DNA of 5,135 bases from Omnitrophica WOR_2 bacterium RIFCSPHIGHO2_02_FULL_52_10 (GTDB lineage: Bacteria; Omnitrophota; Gorgyraeia; Zapsychrales; Zapsychraceae). Shown piece after piece: positions 1-5,135 of the stretch. The position numbers and the translations under genes are program-made. Where the stretch lies: positions 1 through 5,135 of the forward strand of contig MHGR01000092.1 of the NCBI GenBank assembly GCA_001805655.1, given 5' to 3'. The notes below the pieces were generated by a model, which searched no databases, was not told where the DNA came from, and was given only the letters and a program-made list of their open reading frames with translations. Position 1 is the first letter of the stretch. The number at the start of each line of letters is the position of its first letter.

Positions 1-1
1 C

Positions 2-2296
2 AAGCGTTTAAAGGGCGATGTCCTGGCTCCGGATTTCCGGATAACGCTGCGGGGAAACAAATGGGACGCGCAAGGGAGACTTCAGATCCCGTCGGCCGAA
101 TTAAGCGCCGCGTCAGGCAAAAAACTTACCGGGGACATAACCGCCGACCTGAATTTACTCACCATCTCCGGCAGCAATTTTTCCAGCCAGGGAAATGTGA
201 GCATTGACAACACCTTCCTGACCGTCGGCGAAAACCAATTCCTGGGAGGAAACGTTACGGCGACCAACGCCTCTTTGGCCATGCAAAACGACACCATCCG
301 GTTACAGGGCGACCTGGACGTCAAGGGAGCCGTTATCTCGTTCAACGAGCGGACTTCGCTCACCGGGGATATTTTGGCGCGCTCGACACACTTGACATGG
401 GAAGCCCCGGATGAAGAAGGCTTCCGCCGGTTGAGCGTTGAAAGCGGCCTGTTGATGGACGCCGCGCAAATCGTTTTCGGCGAAAACACATATATCCGCG
501 GCAACATCCGCGCCCATCAGGTCAATCTCCTCCACGACCAAAAGGCCGTCTCCGTTGAGGCCAAGGGGCAGATCACCGAAGCCGATGCCCGGACCGGCAA
601 TGACATAGGGTTTCAGGGCAACCCGGATTTCCACGTATATTTTCGATACGATCCCGAAAAAAGCAATCCCGTGGATTATAGTGGAAGCGTGCATTTTACC
701 AGCGGCCGGTTAACCGGCCTCCCGCGCGTTGAAAGCGTCAGCAACATCAACGGCAACGCCGCCTTCGTTCCCGGCCGGGTAACGGCCGATAACCTCACTT
801 TTCACACGCAAGGCGCGGCCTTCCTGCTCTCCGGCACCTTAAACGATTTTCAAAATCCGAAACTGGACCTTCGCGCCGCCTCGGAGAAAATCGAACTGCA
901 AAGATTCCTGGCCCTCTTCCCCGACCTCACCATGGAAGTCCGGGCCGACATCACCGGGCTGGCCGATGTTGAGGTGAACTATAAAGGGCCCGCTTTTTCC
1001 CCGGGCGAGTCGGATATTCAACTCACTGCCCAACTATGGGACGCGACGGTCACCCATCACAGCCTTCCTGACAAAATCAGCGGCGTGTCCGGGCGGCTGA
1101 AATACAAAAAAGACCTGATCACCTGGAAAAATTTGAAAGCGGGCTACCGTGCCCGGAGCTACACGTTAAACGGCAGCCTAGCGAACTTCTCCAGGCCGGT
1201 CATCGACACGAAAATCACATCAGACACATTGTCGCTGGAAACGCAGGTCAAGCTGCTGCACCGGGCGTTTCAGTTCACGAAACTGGCCGGTAATTTTTAC
1301 AACACGCGTTTCGACCTCAAAGGCGATGTGCACATGTTTGACAACGCCCCGATGGACATTGATCTCAGGGGGACATTCGCCCTGGACCTTAGAGACATCG
1401 GTGACCTCATCCCCCGCCTTAAAAATATCTCCTCACAGCTGCAGTCCGCCGGCGTCCTCTACGGCGAAGGGATTTTCAAGGGCACAACCGAAGATTGGCG
1501 CAACCGGCAGCTGGCCTTCAACGGCGGATCGGAAAAAATCAGGCTCAAGGGTTATGCCCTCGACAACGTGTCGTTCCGTTTTGCCCAAAGGGACCTGACC
1601 GTCAGCAAATGCGATTTTTCTTCCGCCGTTTACGGCGGAACGCTTGTGATGAGCTGCTCTTCCGACCTGCGCGATGAAACCGTCCCGTTCAAGGCATCGG
1701 TCGATCTCAAGCAAATGGATCTCGCGCAATTACGAAAGGACAGGCCGGTCAAGAACCAGAACCTTGCCGGCACCGTCATGCTCTCGGCCGACGTCAACGG
1801 CTCCGCCCAACAATGGCGGCAGATGACCGGAAAGGGCTCATTGACCATCTCCGACGGCTACCTTTGGAAGTGGGAAGTATTGGAGGGCGTTTCGCGCGCG
1901 CTTTTGATACCGGAATTCCAGTCCCTGGTCTTTACCCAGGGCCGCGCCGATTTTTCAATCAGGGATGGAAGGCTGCAGTCCACCAACGCCCAGATATCGG
2001 GCAAGCGGGCCACTTTTAAGGGAAAAGGGTGGGTGGACTTTGACGGCAATATCAATTTTGACATCAAGCCCATCTTCAGCAAGGCGGCCATCGCCTCGTC
2101 CGAGTCGGCGCGCAAAGGGCCAACCTCCATTTTGACGCAGACCGAGGGTTACCTGAACATCAAACTGACCGGGACGCTGCAGCATCCCGTCCATAAGGTT
2201 GACCAGCACCCCGGCAAGCTCCTCAAGGAAACCATCGGCGGCACGACGAACACGATCAAAGAGGTGATCGGAGGTATTGTTGAAGGGATTTTTTGA
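2..2296 (+). CDS. AsmA-like / DUF3971-type envelope protein, 3' part (start outside window)
   Basis: The frame is open from base 2 to a TGA at 2294-2296, giving 764 residues with no N-terminus. A GTG at 197 opens a 699-residue version but has no special claim as start, because the frame continues upstream without a stop. The visible part is rich in short beta-strand-like segments (alternating polar and hydrophobic residues, many G-x-L and N-G turns), with no catalytic motif and few cysteines. Residues about 560-700 resemble the AsmA-like C-terminal region: a G-K-G-S-L-x-I-x-D-G-Y-L stretch near 610-620, an I-P-E-F-Q-S-L-V-F-T block, then W-V-D-F-D-G-N-I-N-F-D-I ending near 688. The last 26 residues form a glycine-containing amphipathic tail. 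AsmA and TamB relatives are usually anchored in the inner membrane by an N-terminal helix and span the periplasm as lipid or protein transport bridges. That role is inferred here, and the anchor would lie off the left edge. The gene converges on rdgB and overlaps it by 41 bases. Confidence 0.8.
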   Translation, partial: KRLKGDVLAPDFRITLRGNKWDAQGRLQIPSAELSAASGKKLTGDITADLNLLTISGSNFSSQGNVSIDNTFLTVGENQFLGGNVTATNASLAMQNDTIRLQGDLDVKGAVISFNERTSLTGDILARSTHLTWEAPDEEGFRRLSVESGLLMDAAQIVFGENTYIRGNIRAHQVNLLHDQKAVSVEAKGQITEADARTGNDIGFQGNPDFHVYFRYDPEKSNPVDYSGSVHFTSGRLTGLPRVESVSNINGNAAFVPGRVTADNLTFHTQGAAFLLSGTLNDFQNPKLDLRAASEKIELQRFLALFPDLTMEVRADITGLADVEVNYKGPAFSPGESDIQLTAQLWDATVTHHSLPDKISGVSGRLKYKKDLITWKNLKAGYRARSYTLNGSLANFSRPVIDTKITSDTLSLETQVKLLHRAFQFTKLAGNFYNTRFDLKGDVHMFDNAPMDIDLRGTFALDLRDIGDLIPRLKNISSQLQSAGVLYGEGIFKGTTEDWRNRQLAFNGGSEKIRLKGYALDNVSFRFAQRDLTVSKCDFSSAVYGGTLVMSCSSDLRDETVPFKASVDLKQMDLAQLRKDRPVKNQNLAGTVMLSADVNGSAQQWRQMTGKGSLTISDGYLWKWEVLEGVSRALLIPEFQSLVFTQGRADFSIRDGRLQSTNAQISGKRATFKGKGWVDFDGNINFDIKPIFSKAAIASSESARKGPTSILTQTEGYLNIKLTGTLQHPVHKVDQHPGKLLKETIGGTTNTIKEVIGGIVEGIF

Positions 2297-2861
2297 TTTT
2301 TCTGAGCGCGCGGGAACGGTGGCTAATCTTCCCCTTGACAGCGGGATTCAATTCACCGAACGTTTTCTTGTAACGCGGGAGGAAAAACAGAGGGTCGTAA
2401 CCGAACCCGTTGGCGCCTTTCGGCCGTAAGGCGATGAGCCCGGCGCACTGCCCGCTGACCACATCAATGATGCCACGCCCGTCGACCAGGGCGGCGCAGC
2501 AGCGGTAACGCGCACGGCGCTTGCTCAACGGCACACCCCGCAGGGAGCGCAGCAGCTTGAGGTTATTTTTTTTATCCGTGGCGCCCGGCCCGGCGAAGCG
2601 CGCCGAATAAATCCCCGGCCGGCCGCCGAGGGCCTTGACTTCCAGCCCCGAATCTTCCCCGAGCGTCAGCTTCCCCGTGTACAGGGCGATGGTCGCCGCT
2701 TTTTTGAGGGCGTTCTGGCTGAACGTCTTGCCGTCTTCCTCTATCCTGGGGGCGTCCGGATAATCGGCGAGTGAGGTAATCTTCAGGTCCATTGCGCTCA
2801 AGAGCTCCCTGATTTCCAGAAGCTTGCCCTGATTGGTAGTCGCGATAATAAGTTCTGTCAT
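2256..2861 (-). CDS. rdgB: RdgB/HAM1 family XTP/dITP diphosphatase (non-canonical purine NTP pyrophosphatase)
   Basis: This 201-residue protein matches the usual length of the family, which hydrolyses dITP, ITP and XTP to the monophosphate plus pyrophosphate in the cytoplasm and so keeps damaged purines out of DNA and RNA. Visible motifs from the ATG at 2861 are: the nucleotide-binding T-T-N-Q-G-K at 8-13; T-F-S-Q-N-A-L-K-K-A at 46-55; G-E-D-S-G-L-E-V at 68-75 with probable catalytic Asp70; G-G-R-P-G-I-Y-S-A-R-F-A-G at 79-91; G-F-G-Y-D-P-L-F at 152-159; and S-H-R-S-R-A-L at 180-186. The frame also has an ATG at 2915 that would add 18 residues and overlap the end of rph. I chose 2861 because family members begin a few residues before the T-x-N-x-G-K motif. 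No good Shine-Dalgarno precedes 2861, and a strong hairpin ends 5 bases upstream of it, so translation may depend on that structure or on coupling. Gln49 sits where Glu is common. It is probably the last gene of the string and ends inside the convergent AsmA-like gene. Confidence 0.93.
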   Translation of the reverse strand: MTELIIATTNQGKLLEIRELLSAMDLKITSLADYPDAPRIEEDGKTFSQNALKKAATIALYTGKLTLGEDSGLEVKALGGRPGIYSARFAGPGATDKKNNLKLLRSLRGVPLSKRRARYRCCAALVDGRGIIDVVSGQCAGLIALRPKGANGFGYDPLFFLPRYKKTFGELNPAVKGKISHRSRALRKIKKSLQQYLRSPL

Positions 2862-2866
2862 AATGA

Positions 2867-2899
2867 AAACCACATCAACTTCGGAAGTTGATGTGGTTT
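2867..2899 (-). repeat. Perfect 16-bp inverted repeat in the rph-rdgB gap
   Basis: The arm AAACCACATCAACTTC (2867-2882) is exactly complementary to 2884-2899 around a single central base, 2883. As RNA it would form a stem of about 14-15 bp with a very small loop. The element fills nearly the whole gap. Its outer base overlaps the last base of the rph TGA (2899-2901), and it ends 5 bases before the rdgB ATG. In the transcribed direction the stem is followed by only a short T run (four Ts, counting two from the stem) and then CATTATG, so it is a poor match to an intrinsic terminator. It could act as a partial attenuator, an RNase or exonuclease stop protecting the rph message, or a structure controlling rdgB initiation. 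The structure is directly visible, but the function is inferred. Confidence 0.85.
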
Positions 2900-3615
2900 C
2901 ACCAGCCCCCGACATGCTTCTTTTGCAGCGCGATTAATTCGGTAATTCCTTTTTTGGCCAGGTCCAAAAGCTTGTCCATTTCATCCTTGGAAAAGGCCTC
3001 CTTTTCCGCCGTCCCCTGAATCTCGACGAAATTGCCTTTGCCCAGCATGACGACGTTCATGTCCATGTCCGCATTGGAGTCCTCGTTATAATCGAGATCA
3101 AGGAGCAGCTGGCCGTCATACTTGCCGGCGCTGACCGCCGCGACATAATCCGTCAGCGGCACCTCCTCCATCAGCCCCTTTTTTTTGATATCCTTCAACG
3201 CCAGCGCCAGCGCGATGAACCCGCCGGTGATGGCGGCGGTGCGCGTGCCGCCGTCCGCCTGGATCACGTCGCAGTCAATCTTGACGGTCCTCTCCTGCAG
3301 CTTGTCCGTGTTCACCACCCCGCGCAGGGAGCGGCCGATCAGCCGCTGGATTTCCATGGTCCGGCCGCCAGAGGCCGCTTTTTCCCTCTGCATCCTTGTC
3401 GCCGTCGAGCGGGGCAGCATGCCGTATTCCGCCGTGACCCAGCCTTTGCCGGTATTGCGTAAAAACGGAGGGACGCTGTTTTCAACGGACGCGGTGCAGA
3501 TCACCCGCGTTTCGCCGAACTCGATGAGACAGGAACCCTCGGCGTGCTTGATGTAATCTTTGGTTACCTTGATTTTCCGCAGCTCGTTGGCCGCCCGTCC
3601 GTCGCTTCGTTCCAT
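2899..3615 (-). CDS. rph: Ribonuclease PH
   Basis: RNase PH is a phosphorolytic 3'-5' exoribonuclease that trims the last nucleotides of tRNA precursors and also degrades structured RNA, usually as a hexameric ring. The 238 residues equal the typical family length. Visible signatures are: R-S-D-G-R at 3-7; [16 protein letters not shown] at 56-71; the R85 and [11 protein letters not shown] block at 88-98; [17 protein letters not shown] at 116-132, containing the phosphate-binding G-T-R; and [15 protein letters not shown] at 173-187, with Asp179 and Asp185 as expected metal ligands. All key residues appear present, unlike the frameshifted rph of E. coli K-12. The ATG at 3615 is supported by a strong GAGG seven bases upstream and by the start of the R-x-D-G-R motif. 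It lies 41 bases after queF and 37 before rdgB. The rph-rdgB pairing is common in bacteria. Confidence 0.97.
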   Translation of the reverse strand: MERSDGRAANELRKIKVTKDYIKHAEGSCLIEFGETRVICTASVENSVPPFLRNTGKGWVTAEYGMLPRSTATRMQREKAASGGRTMEIQRLIGRSLRGVVNTDKLQERTVKIDCDVIQADGGTRTAAITGGFIALALALKDIKKKGLMEEVPLTDYVAAVSAGKYDGQLLLDLDYNEDSNADMDMNVVMLGKGNFVEIQGTAEKEAFSKDEMDKLLDLAKKGITELIALQKKHVGGW

Positions 3616-3622
3616 AATGCCC

Positions 3623-3626
3623 CCTC
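3623..3626 (-). promoter_or_regulatory. Ribosome binding site of rph
   Basis: On the minus strand the sequence before the rph ATG reads AGAGGGGGCATT. The GAGG core is seven bases from the start codon, a near-ideal Shine-Dalgarno spacing that fixes the start at 3615. It lies just downstream of the GTAGGGGCG palindrome, outside its stem, so it should remain accessible. Confidence 0.7.
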
Positions 3627-3635
3627 TTGCAGGAA

Positions 3636-3660
3636 GGGCGACCCAATGGGTCGCCCCTAC
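3636..3660 (-). repeat. GTAGGGGCG-type palindrome between queF and rph
   Basis: The arms GGGCGACCC (3636-3644) and GGGTCGCCC (3648-3656) are perfect complements around an AAT loop. The next bases on the minus strand's 5' side complete GTAGGGGCG (3652-3660). The TAG stop of queF (3657-3659) is part of this flank. From memory, palindromes with a GTAGGGGCG edge occur as scattered extragenic repeats in several bacterial genomes, so this is probably a REP-like element rather than a gene-specific site. One copy in this window cannot prove that. As RNA it forms a GC-rich 9-bp stem without a T tract, so it is unlikely to be an intrinsic terminator. It may stabilise the upstream message. Confidence 0.65.
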
Positions 3661-4052
3661 TTTCTCTTATATTCCGCCGTCACCGTCGTTTGTATCCCTC
3701 CCCGCGGCGTCACGATGCCCTCGACTCTGGCGCGGCGCGGCGCACAGGCCGCCACAACATCCTCCAGGATTTTATTCACCAGGTTCTCGTGGAATATGCC
3801 GACATTCCTGTACCCGTTGAGGTACAGCTTGAATGATTTCAGCTCGATGCACGTTTTGTCCGGCACATACGTCAGGTTAATCGTGGCGAAGTCGGGCTGC
3901 CCGGTTTTCGGGCAAATGCACGTGCACTCCGGGCAGCTCAGTTGCACCGTGTACTCCTTATCCGCATACTGATTCCTGAAGACCTCGATGGCCGGCATCT
4001 TGAGGCCGCGTATGCCGTTTTGAAGGTCTTCGTAACTGCTCTTCTTACGCAT
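3657..4052 (-). CDS. queF: NADPH-dependent 7-cyano-7-deazaguanine (preQ0) reductase, short type
   Basis: QueF reduces the nitrile of preQ0 to the aminomethyl group of preQ1, the last step before tRNA-guanine transglycosylase inserts the base into tRNA. From the ATG at 4052 it has 131 residues, which fits the short single-domain QueF type related to GTP cyclohydrolase I. Visible features are: the catalytic Cys47 and Asp54 in [12 protein letters not shown]; the QueF motif E-L-K-S-F-K at 70-75, which contributes to NADPH binding; R-N-V-G-I-F-H-E at 82-89; and T-P-R-G-G-I near the end. A GTG at 4061 would add three residues. The SD-like AGAGGA (4064-4069) is only 2 bases from that GTG but 11 from the ATG, so I prefer the ATG. 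It starts 15 bases after queE, and the SD overlaps the queE stop, pointing to one transcript. The cysteine pattern around the active site is unusual (see findings). Confidence 0.95.
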   Translation of the reverse strand: MRKKSSYEDLQNGIRGLKMPAIEVFRNQYADKEYTVQLSCPECTCICPKTGQPDFATINLTYVPDKTCIELKSFKLYLNGYRNVGIFHENLVNKILEDVVAACAPRRARVEGIVTPRGGIQTTVTAEYKRK

Positions 4053-4063
4053 GGGAAACACCG

Positions 4064-4069
4064 TCCTCT
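4064..4069 (-). promoter_or_regulatory. Ribosome binding site of queF, overlapping the queE stop
   Basis: AGAGGA on the minus strand shares bases with the TAG stop of queE (4068-4070). The spacing is 11 bases to the ATG at 4052 and only 2 to the alternative GTG at 4061. It therefore favours the ATG, though the spacing is on the long side. The overlap suggests that ribosomes finishing queE are handed over to queF. Confidence 0.5.
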
Positions 4070-4760
4070 ATTGTACTTTCATGAATTTATGCATCTGAGG
4101 CATGACCCGGACATTTTTAAGAACGCGCGCGCATTCCTTCTGAAACTCCAAACACTTCCCAACCACGCCATTTTGCCGGTCAAAATAATTCGGCTGTAAA
4201 ATATACTCGATCGCCGGATCGATACGGCTGACCAGCTCGGCCGAGCGCAAAACATCCTGTTTCTCGGTGGCGCTTGAAATGACGGCCTTGACGAACACCT
4301 CTTTCCGGCGGGCAATCTTCAAAAATTCCCCGTGTTCGCCCCAATAGGGCCGGCAGCGCGTTGAGCTCGGCAGTTTGATGTCCATAGAAACGATATCGAT
4401 GTCCTCAATGACTGCCTCCAGGGCCCGCGGCAAAATTCCATTGGTTTCCAGGTAGGACGACATTCCCGCTTCCTTCAGCCGCGGCAGAAACGCTTTAATG
4501 AATTCCTCCTGCAGGAGCGGCTCTCCGCCGGTCAGGCTGACCGAATGGCAGCGGTCCCACAGGCCGCGGACCTTGAGCCAAAGCTCATCCAGCGTGACCT
4601 CATCGTAGCGGCGCACCGTATCGCCGATGGAGTTCGGCGTGTCGCACCAGACACAATGCATGTTGCATTCAAAAAAACGGACAAACACCTGGGCGACACC
4701 GGCGTATTTGCCTTCACCCTGGACGGAGCGGAACACCTCCATGATCTTCGCTTTGCTCAT
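4068..4760 (-). CDS. queE: 7-carboxy-7-deazaguanine synthase (radical SAM)
   Basis: QueE uses S-adenosylmethionine and a [4Fe-4S] cluster to rearrange 6-carboxy-tetrahydropterin into 7-carboxy-7-deazaguanine, the step that creates the deazapurine ring. The 230 residues fit the family. Motifs in order are: S-V-Q-G-E-G at 12-17, typical of QueE substrate binding; the cluster-binding Cys32, Cys36 and Cys39 in a canonical C-x3-C-x2-C spacing, followed by D-T-P; L-T-G-G-E-P-L-L-Q at 76-84 for SAM binding; E-T-N-G at 105-108; D-I-V-S-M-D-I-K near 136-143; and a C-terminal Q-M-H-K-F. The ATG at 4760 overlaps the queC stop by four bases (ATGA) and has AAGGA six bases upstream. Start and coupling to queC are therefore well supported. 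The S-V-Q-G-E-G motif and gene context separate it from other small radical SAM enzymes such as NrdG-type activases. Confidence 0.96.
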   Translation of the reverse strand: MSKAKIMEVFRSVQGEGKYAGVAQVFVRFFECNMHCVWCDTPNSIGDTVRRYDEVTLDELWLKVRGLWDRCHSVSLTGGEPLLQEEFIKAFLPRLKEAGMSSYLETNGILPRALEAVIEDIDIVSMDIKLPSSTRCRPYWGEHGEFLKIARRKEVFVKAVISSATEKQDVLRSAELVSRIDPAIEYILQPNYFDRQNGVVGKCLEFQKECARVLKNVRVMPQMHKFMKVQ

Positions 4761-5135
4761 AACGGGTCCTTCATGTGCAGCGCTTCAAAACCTTTTTGCC
4801 GCAGCCGGCAGCTGTCGCATGTTCCGCACGGCCGCGCCCCTCCCCGGTAACACGACCAGGTCAGGCGGTAGGGGACATTTAATTTCAGCCCCATTTGGAT
4901 AATCTGCGCCTTTGTCTTGCGGATCAAAGGCGTGTAAATCTTTATGGCTTTGCGCTCTACGCCGGATTTGAGCCCCCGGCGCAGGACCGTTTGGTAAGCC
5001 TTGAAAAATCCCGGCCGGCAGTCCGGATAGCCGGAATAATCGATGGCGTTCGCCCCGATGAACACCGCCCGCGCGCCGATGGCTTCCGCGAAGGAGGCCG
5101 CGAAGCTTAAAAAAATGATATTCCTGGCCGGCACA
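4757..5135 (-). CDS. queC: 7-cyano-7-deazaguanine (preQ0) synthase, C-terminal part (start outside window)
   Basis: QueC is an ATP-dependent enzyme that converts 7-carboxy-7-deazaguanine plus ammonia into preQ0. The last 125 codons are present. The frame stays open through the right edge, and the first full codon (GTG, 5132-5134) belongs to the internal V-P-A-R-N motif, not a start. The N-terminal S-G-G-x-D-S PP-loop lies outside the window. Visible marks, numbering from that GTG codon, are P-A-R-N-I-I-F-L-S-F-A at 2-12, G-A-N-A-I-D-Y-S-G-Y-P-D-C-R-P at 27-41, and T-P-L-I-R-K-T-K-A-Q-I-I near 68-79. The expected four-cysteine zinc site is Cys95, Cys103, Cys106 and Cys109, in the order S-C-Y ... 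C-G-T-C-D-S-C. A G-F dipeptide near 115 is also typical. The stop overlaps the queE start by four bases. It is the most upstream gene visible in the string. Confidence 0.96.
   Translation of the reverse strand, partial: VPARNIIFLSFAASFAEAIGARAVFIGANAIDYSGYPDCRPGFFKAYQTVLRRGLKSGVERKAIKIYTPLIRKTKAQIIQMGLKLNVPYRLTWSCYRGGARPCGTCDSCRLRQKGFEALHMKDPL
4767..4771 (-). promoter_or_regulatory. Ribosome binding site of queE, inside queC
   Basis: AAGGA on the minus strand lies six bases before the queE ATG and within the last codons of queC. Together with the ATGA overlap this supports translational coupling of queC and queE and fixes the queE start at 4760. Confidence 0.75.

Noticed and set aside
82..694. 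Minus-strand open frames of 141 and 130 codons across the AsmA-like gene
   Set aside because: They lie opposite a clear coding frame, have no recognisable domain, and their composition is what the antisense of a GC-rich gene gives.
197..2296. GTG at 197 as the true start of the AsmA-like gene
   Set aside because: The same frame is open upstream to base 2 with similar beta-rich composition, there is no ribosome binding site nearby, and no signal or membrane segment follows it.
2867..2899. Intrinsic (rho-independent) terminator after rph
   Set aside because: The stem is strong but AT-rich at its base, the T run is short, and rdgB starts 5 bases later with no room for a promoter. Partial attenuation remains possible.
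2862..2915. The 18-residue upstream extension of rdgB, starting at the ATG at 2915
   Set aside because: It overlaps rph, has poor ribosome-binding spacing, reads through the hairpin arms, and places the T-x-N-x-G-K motif unusually far from the N-terminus. It is kept only as an alternative.
3185..3972. Plus-strand open frames across rph and queF, up to 142 codons
   Set aside because: They are shadows of two strongly recognised minus-strand genes. Their translations look like no family and carry no ribosome binding site or motifs.
4053..4061. GTG at 4061 as the queF start
   Set aside because: The Shine-Dalgarno-like AGAGGA would be only two bases away, too close for initiation. The ATG at 4052 fits better.
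4068..4760. Radical SAM gene as an anaerobic ribonucleotide reductase activase or pyruvate formate-lyase activase
   Set aside because: The S-V-Q-G-E-G motif, the C-terminal Q-M-H-K and the overlap with queC identify QueE.
1..5135. CRISPR arrays, tRNA or rRNA genes, insertion sequences, attachment sites, riboswitch
   Set aside because: No direct-repeat array, cloverleaf, transposase or integrase frame, or preQ1-type aptamer was seen. Coding sequence occupies almost the whole window.

Overview
The window looks like chromosomal DNA of a diderm (outer-membrane) bacterium. It is GC-rich, compact and free of mobile genes. The only envelope clue is an AsmA-like protein, a family tied to transport to the outer membrane. 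Its style, together with a GTAGGGGCG-flanked palindrome between genes, reminds me of uncultivated lineages such as Candidatus Omnitrophota. That placement is a weak inference, since no rRNA or marker gene is present.

Layout. Bases 2-2296 (+ strand) carry the 3' 764 codons of a large AsmA-like protein whose start lies left of the window. The rest (2256-5135) is one minus-strand gene string, read right to left: queC (3' part, running off the right edge), queE, queF, rph, rdgB. The two transcription units converge, and their last 41 bases overlap. There is no gene-free stretch longer than 300 bases and no room for a promoter inside the string. The queC promoter, any preQ1 riboswitch, and any queD or folE would lie beyond the right edge.

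How the genes work together. QueE forms 7-carboxy-7-deazaguanine, QueC converts it to preQ0, and QueF reduces preQ0 to preQ1, the base inserted into tRNA on the way to queuosine. RNase PH trims tRNA 3' ends, and RdgB removes non-canonical purine nucleotides (ITP, dITP, XTP). The theme is tRNA maturation and modification plus nucleotide housekeeping. The queC-queE and queE-queF joints are tight (a 4-base overlap and 15 bases). The queF-rph and rph-rdgB joints are 41 and 37 bases, and each contains a perfect palindrome at or overlapping the upstream stop codon.

I do not see a new defence, mobile or biosynthetic system. The points most worth a second look are the two stop-linked hairpins, the cysteine pattern in QueF, the long convergent overlap, and the internal repeats and glycine-rich tail of the AsmA-like protein.
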